Source: Actinomycetota bacterium (GTDB lineage: Bacteria; Actinomycetota; CADDZG01; WHSQ01). Taken from it: DNA of 56,760 bases. Made by a program: the position numbers and the translations under genes. The notes beneath the pieces are model-generated. The model saw only the letters and a list, made by a program, of their open reading frames with translations, ran no database searches and was not told the origin of the DNA. Positions within the stretch are counted from its first letter, which is position 1. Every line of letters begins with the position of its first letter. Of this stretch, positions 43,738-52,358 are shown piece after piece. The DNA lies in NCBI GenBank assembly GCA_013695465.1, contig JACDAL010000106.1, positions 1 to 56,760 of the forward strand. Reading direction: 5' to 3'.

Positions 43738-43753
43738 GACCGGACGGACGGCG

Positions 43754-44107
43754 CTAGGCGGCCTCGAGCCGGCGGGAGCGTGTAGCCCAGGTGGCGGCAC
43801 CCGCCGTAAGGGCCAGCGCCACGCCCGAGGCGTAGCTGCGACGATTGCGCCTCAGGTGAGTAACAACTACCGCGGCCCGGAGGCGCGGGCGCGCCGCCGA
43901 GGGGATGGCGATCAGGGCCGCCTCGAGTGCAGCGGGAACCATGACGACCTGGGAGCTCAACTCCTCGAGAGACTCCGCGAGAAGGCCGTAGCGAGCCATC
44001 TCCTGAGCGCACTCCTTGCATCTCGAAAGGTGCCGCACCTCCCGGCGCGTCGGCTCGGCCCCCGATTCGTAACTCGCCATCCGCCCCCGCAGATCGCCGC
44101 AATTCAT
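43754..44107 (-). CDS. Zinc-finger anti-sigma factor
   Basis: 117 aa. N-terminal anti-sigma zinc motif H26-x3-C30-x2-C33 (HLSRCKEC), then a linker and one C-terminal hydrophobic helix (YASGVALALTAGAATWA). Starts 8 bp after the ECF sigma gene, the usual pairing, and should sequester that sigma at the membrane or respond to thiol oxidation. The signal is not evident. Confidence 0.85.
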   Translation of the reverse strand: MNCGDLRGRMASYESGAEPTRREVRHLSRCKECAQEMARYGLLAESLEELSSQVVMVPAALEAALIAIPSAARPRLRAAVVVTHLRRNRRSYASGVALALTAGAATWATRSRRLEAA

Positions 44108-44115
44108 GCTCTCTC

Positions 44116-44715
44116 CTATGACTTGGTCCCGTTAGCCGGGAACACCATTTCCTTCAGCTTCTTGCGGCCCCGGTGCACTCTCACCTTGGCCGCCGATTCG
44201 GAGATCGCCAGCTGTCCGGCTATCTCGTCGATCGACATCCCGTAAACATCTCGTAGCACGACCGCCGCCCGGTAATGCTCGGGCAACGCCCGCAGCGCCC
44301 GCTCGAGCGTCTCGAGCTCCGCTCGAACATCCGCCCGGCCCTCGGTCGACTCCCCCGACGGAAGCGAGGCGAGCATTTCGTCGTCGCTCGAGACCTCATG
44401 TTCACGGCTTCGCTTGCGGCTACGCTGCTTCGAGATCGCCGCATTGGACGCCACTCGGTACAGCCATGTGGTGAACGACGCTTCGCCTCGGAAACTCTTC
44501 AGTCCCTTCCATGCCCGCACGTAAGCGTCTTGAGATGCTTCGGCGGCATCATCCGGGTTCCGCAGAATCCGAAGGCATAGCGTGTACACCTCCCGTTGCG
44601 TGGCCCGCACGAGCTCCGCCCACGCGCTCTCGTCGCCTCTGCGACAGCGTTCGAGAAGCTCTGCAGAGACAGATTCGCGCACACCTTCGCCTCGGTTATC
44701 TGTGGGACGCCTCAC
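44116..44715 (-). CDS. ECF-family RNA polymerase sigma factor
   Basis: 199 aa. Region 2 (LVRATQREVYTLCLRILRNP, DDAAEASQDAYVRAWKGLKS) binds the -10; region 4 (ALPEHYRAAVVLRDVYGMSI, AISESAAKVRVHRGRKKLKE) binds the -35. Start is GTG at 44715; a GTG at 44682 is possible. An overlapping antisense frame has no similarity. Forms a two-gene unit with the anti-sigma. Confidence 0.94.
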   Translation of the reverse strand: MRRPTDNRGEGVRESVSAELLERCRRGDESAWAELVRATQREVYTLCLRILRNPDDAAEASQDAYVRAWKGLKSFRGEASFTTWLYRVASNAAISKQRSRKRSREHEVSSDDEMLASLPSGESTEGRADVRAELETLERALRALPEHYRAAVVLRDVYGMSIDEIAGQLAISESAAKVRVHRGRKKLKEMVFPANGTKS

Positions 44716-44776
44716 GGGGCGAAAGGTTACCGGCGAGCGAAGCTAGAAGACAAAGCCAGATCCCTCGAGCCGAAGC

Positions 44777-45049
44777 TCAACCCCCCGCCACCGCGGGGAT
44801 GATCGATAACTTGGCGCCGCCGGGCACCTCGGTCCCAACGCCGTCCAGGAACCTGACGTCCTCGTCATTGACATAGACGTTGACGAACCTGCGGAGCTTG
44901 CCGGAGTCGTCCATGAGCCGCTCCTTCAGACCCGGGTAGCGAGCCTCCAAGTCGTCGACTATCTCGGATACTGTGCCTCCCTGTGCCTCCACCTCGGGGG
45001 CATCCCCGGTCAGCGAGCGGAGCTGGGTTGGGATCCTTACCCGGTTCAT
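44777..45049 (-). CDS. MoaD/ThiS/CysO-type sulfur-carrier protein
   Basis: 90 aa beta-grasp protein ending AVAGG. The terminal di-glycine is the site of adenylation and thiocarboxylation in this family. Motifs IPTQLRSLTGDAPEVEAQGG and YVNDEDVRFLDGVGTEVPGG fit CysO/MoaD. It starts 5 bp after threonine synthase, so it is co-translated with a PLP enzyme rather than with molybdopterin genes; this favours a role in sulfur amino-acid synthesis. No activating E1 enzyme or Mec protease is in the window. Confidence 0.88.
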   Translation of the reverse strand: MNRVRIPTQLRSLTGDAPEVEAQGGTVSEIVDDLEARYPGLKERLMDDSGKLRRFVNVYVNDEDVRFLDGVGTEVPGGAKLSIIPAVAGG

Positions 45050-45054
45050 GACGC

Positions 45055-46314
45055 CTAGGCCTCCACCTGCTCGGGGATCTGAACAACCACCGGCGCCTCG
45101 AAGATGCGATCGACCTCTTCGACCGAGGGATAGATGCGATGGGTGGGCTGGGGCTTGCCCAATACTTCGAGCGTCTTGAGCCCTATCCCTGTGATCAGCA
45201 CCACGGCCTCGTCCGTAGGAGCGATCGACCCTTGCGCCACCAGTTGCTCGAGCGCAGATACGGCCACCCCCCCGGCCGTCTCGGTGAAGACCCCCTCGGT
45301 GCGAGCCAGCAACTTCATCCCATCAATGATGCGACGCTCCGACACCGAGCTGATGCTTCCGTTGGTAGCGCGCGCGGTGTCGAGCGCATAGACGCCATCG
45401 GCGGGGTTCCCGATCGCAAGCGACCGCGCAACCGTGCGCGGCCGCACAGGCGCCACATCATCCAGCCCCGCCGCGAACGCAGCAGCAATAGGCGAACAGC
45501 CCTCGGGTTGAGCTCCATAGAGTGCAGTATGTGGAGCCTCGGGGAGCAAACCGACCCGGTGCAGTTCTGTGAGCCCCTTCGAAACCTTGGTGTAGAGGGA
45601 GCCCGATGCAAGCGGCACGACGATCGCATCGGGGCAGCGCCAACCCAGCTGCTCGGCGATCTCAAACCCAAGCGTCTTCGAGCCCTCTGAGTAGTACGGC
45701 CGCACGTTGACGTTGACGAACGCCCACGGCCGGCTTCCGGCGAGCTCGGCGCAGAGCCGGTTGGCGTCGTCGTAGGTTCCCTCGACGGCCACGACCTTGC
45801 CCCCGTAGACGGTAGTGGCCCCGATCTTTCCCGCCTCGAGGTCCGAGGGGATGAAGACAACGCTTGTCATCCCGGTGGCGCTGGCGTGCGCGGCCACCGC
45901 GTTCGCGAGGTTGCCGGTCGAGGCACACGCGGCCACCTCGTAGCCGAAGAAGCGAGCGGCGCTAAGAGCAACCGCGACGACTCGGTCCTTGAAGGAGTGC
46001 GTGGGATTTCCGCCGTCGAGCTTCAACCACAGCTTCTTGAGACCGATCTCGGCGGCCAGCCGCGGAGCCTCACGCAGGTGCGTGAAGCCCGCGCCGATGT
46101 CCACGCGCTGCTGTTCGGGTGCGGGCAACAACGACGCGTAGCGCCAGATCGTGTGCGGGCCCGCCTCGATCTCGGCCCGGGTTACCGCTGAGGCCAGCGC
46201 GTCGTAGTCGTAGGTCACCTCGAGAGGGCCGAAACAGAGCTCGCAGACGTGTTGGGCGGCTATCGGATAGGCGCGACGACACTCTTTGCAGGAAAGCCCC
46301 TCGACGTACTTCAT
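45055..46314 (-). CDS. thrC: Threonine synthase (zinc-ribbon form)
   Basis: 419 aa PLP enzyme of fold type II; converts O-phosphohomoserine to threonine. An N-terminal zinc ribbon has C9/C12 and C24/C27. PLP lysine K109 is in GGNPTHSFKDR, and ACASTGNLANAVAAHAS is the phosphate/substrate loop. The enzymes that use sulfur carriers (CysM-like) have the same fold, so its neighbour raises the question of substrate; the overall sequence is nevertheless that of ThrC. Confidence 0.9.
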   Translation of the reverse strand: MKYVEGLSCKECRRAYPIAAQHVCELCFGPLEVTYDYDALASAVTRAEIEAGPHTIWRYASLLPAPEQQRVDIGAGFTHLREAPRLAAEIGLKKLWLKLDGGNPTHSFKDRVVAVALSAARFFGYEVAACASTGNLANAVAAHASATGMTSVVFIPSDLEAGKIGATTVYGGKVVAVEGTYDDANRLCAELAGSRPWAFVNVNVRPYYSEGSKTLGFEIAEQLGWRCPDAIVVPLASGSLYTKVSKGLTELHRVGLLPEAPHTALYGAQPEGCSPIAAAFAAGLDDVAPVRPRTVARSLAIGNPADGVYALDTARATNGSISSVSERRIIDGMKLLARTEGVFTETAGGVAVSALEQLVAQGSIAPTDEAVVLITGIGLKTLEVLGKPQPTHRIYPSVEEVDRIFEAPVVVQIPEQVEA

Positions 46315-46359
46315 CTCGCTTGAATAGCACAGGCGAGCGAGTGGCCGAGACGCTCAGCG

Positions 46360-47622
46360 TCAGCTTCGAGGCTCGAGCTCCTCCTCTCTAGATCCGGGGC
46401 CATCTCGAGCGCCGGGTCCCCCTTCCGGGGGCGCCGCCGAAGTCTCGGCCCTGCGGCCGGAATGAGGAGTGACTTCGGCCCCCAGCACGCGCGTGCTCCA
46501 AAGATGGGAGAGCAAGACCTTCATCACCGCCACCGCGGGCACCCCCAGAAGCACACCCCAGAATCCGGCCAGGGCACCACCGGAGAGCAAAGCCAGAATC
46601 ACGGTGACCGGATGCAGGTTGACGGTACGCCTCATGACGTTTGGGCTGATGAAGTGGTTGTCGACCTGCTGGACGATCAGCTCGACCAGGGCCGCTCTGA
46701 GGCCCAGAGAGAGGCCGCCCCCGCTGACGATCCCCACGAGGAAGCCGAGGGCACCTCCGATGTAGGGGCCGATCAGAGGGACGAGGTTGAAGAAGCCGGC
46801 AATGCCCCCGATCACGAACCAAAACGGCAATCCTATGAAATAGAAGCCTAGGGCCGACAGAAAGCCCACAATCAACGCCACCAGGAGCTGGCCCCTAAAG
46901 AACCCGCCGATCGCATGAGAGATCTTTCCGCCGAGATCTACGAACTCGTCGCGATGGCTCGGAGGAATCACGTTCTTGAGGTCGCGGCTCAAGTGCGGAA
47001 GATCGATGAGCAGATAGAGGGCAATGAGGGGGCCGATAACGAAGATCACCAGAATCTCGATGATCGAGGAGCCGATATCGGTGATCCTTCCCGCATGGGC
47101 GACGATCTGGTTGCGCAGGTCTTCGGTAACCTCGTCGCAGCGCGCCCGCGAGGGAACCTCGGTCAGGCTATTGCCGGGGGAGCCCAAGAGACATGAGATC
47201 TGGGTCGTGTCTATCTCCGTGTTGAGGGTCTCCTCGAGCCGGGCGACGTTTTCGTCGGTAAAAGCGATCGCCTGATCTCTGAACTCGGGAAGCCGGTCGC
47301 TGAGCTCCCGAACCTGCTGGGACAGGATCGGGATCAACGCCAGAACCGCCAGCGCCAGCCCGCCCAAGACGACGACGTAGCTGGCCAGAGCGGCGGCCGC
47401 ACGTGGAACTCGCCATCTCTCCAAACGAGTGACCAGGGGGTTCAATACGAACAGGATCAAGATCGCCAGCACCAGCGGCGGGAACACGATCCTGACTTTC
47501 AGAAAGGCCCAAACGAAGATCGCGCTGAGCACCAGGATGCCGATGATCGACCACGCCGCCACTCCCGCCCGGCGTAGGCGCTCGCCGGCGGACGGCCGCG
47601 AGTAACCAGGGCTCATCACCAA
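46360..47622 (-). CDS. AI-2E family (PerM/YdiK) membrane transporter
   Basis: 420 aa with about seven to eight hydrophobic segments, including FPPLVLAILILFVLNPLVTR and the C-terminal pair around LLSGGALAGFWGVLLGVPAV. The family motif near FFNLVPLIGPYIGGALGFLV and the HFISPNVM motif are clear. Families members export diverse solutes or act as antiporters; the substrate here is unknown. C-terminal ~40 residues are hydrophilic. Confidence 0.9.
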   Translation of the reverse strand: MVMSPGYSRPSAGERLRRAGVAAWSIIGILVLSAIFVWAFLKVRIVFPPLVLAILILFVLNPLVTRLERWRVPRAAAALASYVVVLGGLALAVLALIPILSQQVRELSDRLPEFRDQAIAFTDENVARLEETLNTEIDTTQISCLLGSPGNSLTEVPSRARCDEVTEDLRNQIVAHAGRITDIGSSIIEILVIFVIGPLIALYLLIDLPHLSRDLKNVIPPSHRDEFVDLGGKISHAIGGFFRGQLLVALIVGFLSALGFYFIGLPFWFVIGGIAGFFNLVPLIGPYIGGALGFLVGIVSGGGLSLGLRAALVELIVQQVDNHFISPNVMRRTVNLHPVTVILALLSGGALAGFWGVLLGVPAVAVMKVLLSHLWSTRVLGAEVTPHSGRRAETSAAPPEGGPGARDGPGSREEELEPRS

Positions 47623-47714
47623 ACAAGTATCCCCTCGGCATGTGACGTTGGCTCACCAGCCGGCGAGCCAATGCACCTCCCGAAAGGCGGGGTCAGCCGT
47701 GTCCGGGGCGTCGG

Positions 47715-48833
47715 TTATCGATGTAGATAGCGGCTGAGCAGGGCGGCGACGGTATCGGCGACGGCCGCAGCGGGTTCGTCGAGCGCCCGGCGCTCGCCGC
47801 TCGCCGATACCAGGTCGCTCGCCTCGCTCACCCCCACTTCGGCAAGCCTCGACGGCTCTAAAGCGACCCGACCGGCTACCGCAAGGCAGGGCACTCCGGC
47901 TTCGGCAGCCATACGGGAGACGCCGATCGGGGCCTTGCCTGCCAGGCTTTGCAGATCAAGACTGCCTTCGCCGGTGAGCACGAGGTCGGCGCGGCCGAGT
48001 GCCGCCGCCAAGTCCACCGCGGCTGCTATGGCTTCGAAACCCGGCTCCAACACACCGCCGAAGAAGGCTACGAGGCCGGCGCCCATCCCTCCGGCCGCGC
48101 CTCCGCCGTCAATCGACCCGACGTCGATGCCGAGATCCTGGGCGATGCGCTCGGCGAGGGCACATAGCCCCCGTTCCAGCAGCTCGACCTCGGCCGCTGA
48201 AGCCCCCTTCTGAGGGCCGAACACGCGTGCCGCCCCAGTGGGTCCGAGCAACGGGTTGTCGACATCAGAGACGCCCGTGATCGTGGCGCCGTGAGTCTGC
48301 TCGGGGGGCTCGATCGCAACCAGGCTCACGAGCGCTCCGCCTCCCGGCTCGAGGTCGCGGCCCGCACCATCCAGAAACCGCCATCCCCGGGCACGGGCCG
48401 CACCAGTGCCGCCGTCGGTGGATGCGCTGCCGCCGATCGCTACGAGGACCTCGCCATCTTCCGAGACCTGTTCGAGGGCGGCGCCGAGGAGCTCGCCGGT
48501 CCCGAACGAGCTCGCTCGCAGGGGGTCCCGCTCGCCCCCGAGGAGCGCCAGCCCCGAAGCCTGAGCCATCTCGATCACCACGCGCCCATCGTCGAGTAGA
48601 TATAGCGGCGCGTCGACTTGGGCTCCCAGGGGGCCGCTCACGACGACGGATGAGCGAGTCCCGCCCAGCGCCTCGCACAGCGTCTCGGCGGTACCGTCTC
48701 CGCCGTCGGCGACCGGGCACAGCTCGACCGAAGCGTCCGGCTGTGCCCTCAAAACCCCCCTATGCATGGCGCGCGCCGCCTCTACCGCGGTGAGAGTCCC
48801 CTTGAACTTGTCGGGCGCGATCAGGACGCGCAT
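47715..48833 (-). CDS. Glycerate kinase (GlxK/GarK family)
   Basis: 372 aa from the ATG at 48833, where the family N-terminus MRVLIAPDKFKGTLTAVEAA begins; 13 codons upstream are open but dissimilar. Motifs CPVADGGDGTAETL, AIGGSASTDGGTGAARA and LTGEGSLDLQSLAGKAP are characteristic. Phosphorylates D-glycerate to 2- or 3-phosphoglycerate. Divergent from the GT20 gene with a 74-bp gap. Confidence 0.93.
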   Translation of the reverse strand: MRVLIAPDKFKGTLTAVEAARAMHRGVLRAQPDASVELCPVADGGDGTAETLCEALGGTRSSVVVSGPLGAQVDAPLYLLDDGRVVIEMAQASGLALLGGERDPLRASSFGTGELLGAALEQVSEDGEVLVAIGGSASTDGGTGAARARGWRFLDGAGRDLEPGGGALVSLVAIEPPEQTHGATITGVSDVDNPLLGPTGAARVFGPQKGASAAEVELLERGLCALAERIAQDLGIDVGSIDGGGAAGGMGAGLVAFFGGVLEPGFEAIAAAVDLAAALGRADLVLTGEGSLDLQSLAGKAPIGVSRMAAEAGVPCLAVAGRVALEPSRLAEVGVSEASDLVSASGERRALDEPAAAVADTVAALLSRYLHR

Positions 48834-48907
48834 GCAACACCGTCCACTGTTCGAACAACCACGATCCGGCACGCGGTGCTTTTCGACTGCACCCCTAGGA
48901 TAGGGAC

Positions 48908-50374
48908 GTGGACGAAAACCTGAGCGTAGTGCTCGTATCCAACCGCGGCCCGATCTCGTTTCGCGAAGAAGGCGATCACTACGGCATCTCGCGCGGCGCC
49001 GGCGGAATGGCGGGAGCGCTCGACCCGGTGGCCCGGCGGCTCGGGGACAGGGCGACTTGGATCGCAGCCGCTACCTCGGAGACCGACAAAGAAGCGCTGG
49101 AGGAAGGCGCCGCGGACCGCCTCGAGGAGGAGCTCGGATACTCCCTGCATCTGTTAGATCTCGACCACGACGTCTACTCGCGCTATTACGACGACTCCTC
49201 CAACCGCATGCTGTGGTTTGCGGTCCACTGCCTGTGGGACGAGCTCGGCATCAAGGACTTCGGAGAGCACGAGCTGAGGGCCTGGACCACGGGATACGAA
49301 CCCGTCAACGCCCGCTTTGCCGAGGCCGCGCTCTCCCTCGCCGAACCCGAGACGCTGGTCCTGTTTCAGGACTACCACCTGACCATGGCGCCCGGATTCG
49401 TGCGAAGAGCTCGCCCGCAGCAGACCATCTTCCACTTCACCCACTCGTCGTGGTGCGGGCCCGAGGGCTTCGAACGCCTGCCCGACCCGATCCCTCGGAA
49501 TGTCGTTGAGGGCATGCTCGGGGCCGACCTCATCGGCTTTCACGTCACCCCCTGGGTGCAGGGCTTTCTCCGCTCGTGCGAAAGCATCGGGGCTGAGGTC
49601 GACCGAGCCTCAGGGTCGGTGCTCCACGAGGGAAGACGCTCGTGGGTGCGCGCCTATCCCATCCCGACCGACCCGACGGACCTCAAGGAGAGGGCTCAGA
49701 GCGAGGCCGTCCGGAATTGGGCAAAGGGCTTCCGCTCCGGCGGCGAGGGCCCTCTTGTCGTGCGCGCCGATCGCACCGAGCCATCCAAAAACATCGTGCG
49801 GGGCTTTCAGGCCTTCGGCCGTCTCCTGGACAAGCGCGACGACCTGCGCGGCAACGCGCGCTTCATCGCCTGCCTCTATGCATCGCGTCACTCGATGCCC
49901 GAGTACCGCCGCTACACCGAGAACATCGAGGCAACGGTTGAGAAGGTCAACCGGGAGCACCCGGACTCGGTCGAGCTGTTCCTGGAGGACAACTACGACC
50001 GAGCCATAGGCGCGCTGCTCGAGTACGACGCGCTATTGGTCAACCCGATCATGGACGGCATGAACCTGGTCTCCAAGGAGGGACCGGCGGTGAACACCAG
50101 GGACGGGGCACTGGTGCTGAGCAAGGGCGCGGGCTCGTTCGAGGAGCTCGGAGATGCTGCCGTGACCATCGAGGACTCCCTCGATATCGAGTCAACGGCC
50201 GAGGCCCTCGGCAGAGCGATCGACATGCCTTCGGCCGAGCGCGCCCGGCGGGCGGGCGTCCTGCGCGACCGGGCCGAGGGCCGCACGCCGGCGCAATGGA
50301 TCGAGACACAGATCGACGACCTCGTTCGCGTTCAGTCAGGCGACGAGCCCCACACTCCCGCCTGCGATCTGTAG
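48908..50374 (+). CDS. otsA: GT20 alpha,alpha-trehalose-phosphate synthase
   Basis: 488 aa retaining glycosyltransferase (GT-B); makes trehalose 6-phosphate from a nucleoside-diphosphate glucose and glucose 6-phosphate. Landmarks: VVLVSNRGPISF, RGAGGMAGALDPV, FQDYHL, RADRTEPSKNIVRGF (Arg/Lys binding donor phosphate) and NPIMDGMNLVSKEGP. Several places differ from E. coli OtsA, for example FHFTHSSW for the usual HIPFP loop, so another donor or acceptor is possible. GTG start. otsB lies convergently downstream, supporting trehalose synthesis. Confidence 0.88.
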   Translation: MDENLSVVLVSNRGPISFREEGDHYGISRGAGGMAGALDPVARRLGDRATWIAAATSETDKEALEEGAADRLEEELGYSLHLLDLDHDVYSRYYDDSSNRMLWFAVHCLWDELGIKDFGEHELRAWTTGYEPVNARFAEAALSLAEPETLVLFQDYHLTMAPGFVRRARPQQTIFHFTHSSWCGPEGFERLPDPIPRNVVEGMLGADLIGFHVTPWVQGFLRSCESIGAEVDRASGSVLHEGRRSWVRAYPIPTDPTDLKERAQSEAVRNWAKGFRSGGEGPLVVRADRTEPSKNIVRGFQAFGRLLDKRDDLRGNARFIACLYASRHSMPEYRRYTENIEATVEKVNREHPDSVELFLEDNYDRAIGALLEYDALLVNPIMDGMNLVSKEGPAVNTRDGALVLSKGAGSFEELGDAAVTIEDSLDIESTAEALGRAIDMPSAERARRAGVLRDRAEGRTPAQWIETQIDDLVRVQSGDEPHTPACDL

Positions 50375-50441
50375 CGTGGGCGCCGACTAGGGTGTAGAGG
50401 CTCATTAGAGCCAGAGAATGCACGAGAGTCGCTCAAAACGC

Positions 50442-50483
50442 AGGCCCCCGGTTCTAGGGGCCTCAGAGTGCCCATATGGGCAC
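50442..50483. terminator. Hairpin and 16-bp palindrome between otsA and otsB
   Basis: AGGCCCC (50442-50448) pairs with GGGGCCT (50457-50463), and 5 nt later GTGCCCATATGGGCAC (50468-50483) is a perfect palindrome. Both lie between the ends of convergent genes. CGCTCAAAAC occurs on both sides (50430-50439 and 50491-50500). Probably a bidirectional transcription end. Confidence 0.55.
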
Positions 50484-50503
50484 CGGCAGACGCTCAAAAC
50501 ACT

Positions 50504-51274
50504 TCACCCGGCGAGGGTGCGCAGCAACTCGACGACCTCCACGGGTCCCTGCAGCACGAGGTCGGCTCTACGAAGAAGCTCGTCCGGAGCCTCATCGGAG
50601 TCCACCGCCACTCGAAGAGTGTCCATGTTCCCGCCGTCGAGGGCATCGAGGGCGTCGAAGGCGGGCAAGTCCCCGAGGTCGTCGCCGATGAAGCAGGCTG
50701 CAGACAGCTCGAGCTGCCGTGCGCGCTGCTCGACCACCGTGCGCTTGGAAAGCTCGATCGGCGGCCTCAGCTCGAACGAAGCCTTACCGGAGACCAGAAC
50801 CAGCCCATGGCGCTCGGCGAGCTCCCGGGCGATACGCTCGAGCTCCATTTGCGCGCTCCCCCTGTCCGCAGCCATCCGGTAGTGAAGACCCAGCACAACG
50901 CGCTTGTCCTCGACCACCACTCCATCGAGCTCCGCAGCATCGACCCGGGCGGCCGCCTCCACCGCGACGTCCGTTATTAGTTGCTCGAAGGGAGCCGCCT
51001 GCTCGGACAGCACGACCTCACCGCCTTGGGTGCGCTCGACCCCATGAGTGCCCCAAATTTCGATGTTGGGCCCAAGCCACTCCAGCAGCTCTGTGGCGGA
51101 CCGACCGGACACCACCACGACCGCACGGTAGCGACCGGCGAGCTCTGCGAGCAGGTTGGTCACGCCGGCGAGAGGCCGCGCTTCACTCGGGACGCGGACT
51201 ATCTCCGACAGAGTGCCGTCGAAATCGGTGAACAGGCCCGCGGTCTGGGGTGAAGACAGAAAGGGAGCGAGCAG
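50504..51274 (-). CDS. otsB: Trehalose-6-phosphate phosphatase, apparent CTG start
   Basis: HAD-superfamily phosphatase, releasing trehalose. Motif I is FTDFDGTLSEI with nucleophile D17, motif II VVVSGR, motif IV FIGDDLGD. Motif I lies upstream of the first GTG (51163), so that start would remove the catalytic Asp. Between the in-frame TAG upstream and motif I there is no ATG, GTG or TTG; the CTG at 51274 gives 256 aa, normal for OtsB. The start is 13 nt after the LytR_C gene, so translation may be coupled. Function secure, start inferred. Confidence 0.86.
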   Translation of the reverse strand: MLAPFLSSPQTAGLFTDFDGTLSEIVRVPSEARPLAGVTNLLAELAGRYRAVVVVSGRSATELLEWLGPNIEIWGTHGVERTQGGEVVLSEQAAPFEQLITDVAVEAAARVDAAELDGVVVEDKRVVLGLHYRMAADRGSAQMELERIARELAERHGLVLVSGKASFELRPPIELSKRTVVEQRARQLELSAACFIGDDLGDLPAFDALDALDGGNMDTLRVAVDSDEAPDELLRRADLVLQGPVEVVELLRTLAG

Positions 51275-51287
51275 CTCGCCGCCGGTC

Positions 51288-51896
51288 TCAGGCTTCGTCT
51301 GCGCCCACTACCACATGAAGGTCCACGGACGGGGACAGGTTGGCTGGTTTTCGAGCCGAGCGCCAGGAGAAGCGAGCGGCCAGGGCCTTCGCCGCCGGTT
51401 TCGCCTCCCGGCTCGACCACAGCACTGTGGTGTTGTCGTAGGGGGTCGACGGAAATGCGACCACTACATCGAAGCCGAGCCGGGTGAGACGCGAGGTCAT
51501 GGCCCTGCCGGCCGCGCTCGAGCTCGTGCCGTTGAGTACCTGCACCGAGACGCCCTCGGTTATCAGCTCGGGTTTCGGCTTGTTCGCGGGCTCGTCCTGC
51601 TTGGGCTCATCTGGTTGCACGGGTTCCTGCGTCTGCTCGGGCTCGGGCGTGGCCGACTGAGACGGGCTCGGCGTCCCGGAAGGCTCGGATGGGGTCGCGG
51701 TCGTCCCGCTACCAGGCTCTTCCGGCCCCTGCGCCGCCGCGCCCGGGGCCTGTGTGTCGAGGTCATCGCGGCCCAGCGCCCCGATCGCAATCCAAACCGC
51801 GGTGAGAGCCACGACCCCGACGAGCGCCCACGGTAGGAACCACCCGACCACCGATTGGTAATAGCGGAACTGCTCGTTCGACGAATGCCGCCCCAC
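51288..51896 (-). CDS. LytR_C-domain membrane protein
   Basis: 202 aa. Transmembrane helix at ~18-40, a Pro/Glu/Ser/Thr-rich linker (~45-112) and a C-terminal LytR_C domain beginning VSVQVLNGTSSSAAGRAMTS. There is no LCP catalytic domain. The domain is found in actinobacterial envelope proteins that accompany LytR-CpsA-Psr enzymes. GTG start, 10 bp after the DUF3263 gene. Confidence 0.88.
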   Translation of the reverse strand: MGRHSSNEQFRYYQSVVGWFLPWALVGVVALTAVWIAIGALGRDDLDTQAPGAAAQGPEEPGSGTTATPSEPSGTPSPSQSATPEPEQTQEPVQPDEPKQDEPANKPKPELITEGVSVQVLNGTSSSAAGRAMTSRLTRLGFDVVVAFPSTPYDNTTVLWSSREAKPAAKALAARFSWRSARKPANLSPSVDLHVVVGADEA

Positions 51897-51906
51897 GGGG
51901 CGGACC

Positions 51907-52179
51907 CTATCTTCTCGCCGGCTGGTAGCGAGTACCCAGAAGTCGAGCCGTCCTCTGGCGCTGCCGCGAGATGCGGAGCCGCTGCAGGCGCTTTACGAGG
52001 ATCGGGTCGTATTCCAGGGCCGCCGGGTTTTCGAGCAGCTCGTTCAGGACCTGGTAGTAGCGGGTCGCCGACATGTCGAAGCGGTCCTTGATCGCTCGTT
52101 CCTTGACGCCCTCATGCTTCCACCACGACCTCTCGAAGTCGAGGATGTCTATGTCTCTCTGTTCGAGCTCAATTTCCAT
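51907..52179 (-). CDS. DUF3263 protein
   Basis: 90 aa from the ATG at 52179. DILDFERSWWKHEGVKERAI and FDMSATRYYQVLNELLENPA then DPILVKRLQRLRISRQRQR define DUF3263, an actinobacterial helix-turn-helix-like family of unknown function. The open frame continues upstream for 125 codons without similarity and was left out. Starts a three-gene unit with the LytR_C protein and otsB. Confidence 0.92.
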   Translation of the reverse strand: MEIELEQRDIDILDFERSWWKHEGVKERAIKDRFDMSATRYYQVLNELLENPAALEYDPILVKRLQRLRISRQRQRTARLLGTRYQPARR

Positions 52180-52358
52180 GGGTCTACCGTAGCCCGCTGC
52201 CCCCAGGGGGGCGCGGATTTGCAGATGACGGACGCCCAGGCGCCGCCCAGATCCGACGCCAATGTCGCTCTGAACGAAGAAGAGTCGGACTCCGTACCCA
52301 GTGCAGCACAAAGCCACTTTGGGGGTCGGCGCAAGGGCCGCAGACGGCCGCAAAACCT

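Noticed and set aside
43653-44102. 149-codon frame overlapping the anti-sigma gene
   Set aside because: Out of frame with the HxxxCxxC protein and runs into the tandem repeat; Gly/Arg/Pro-rich shadow.
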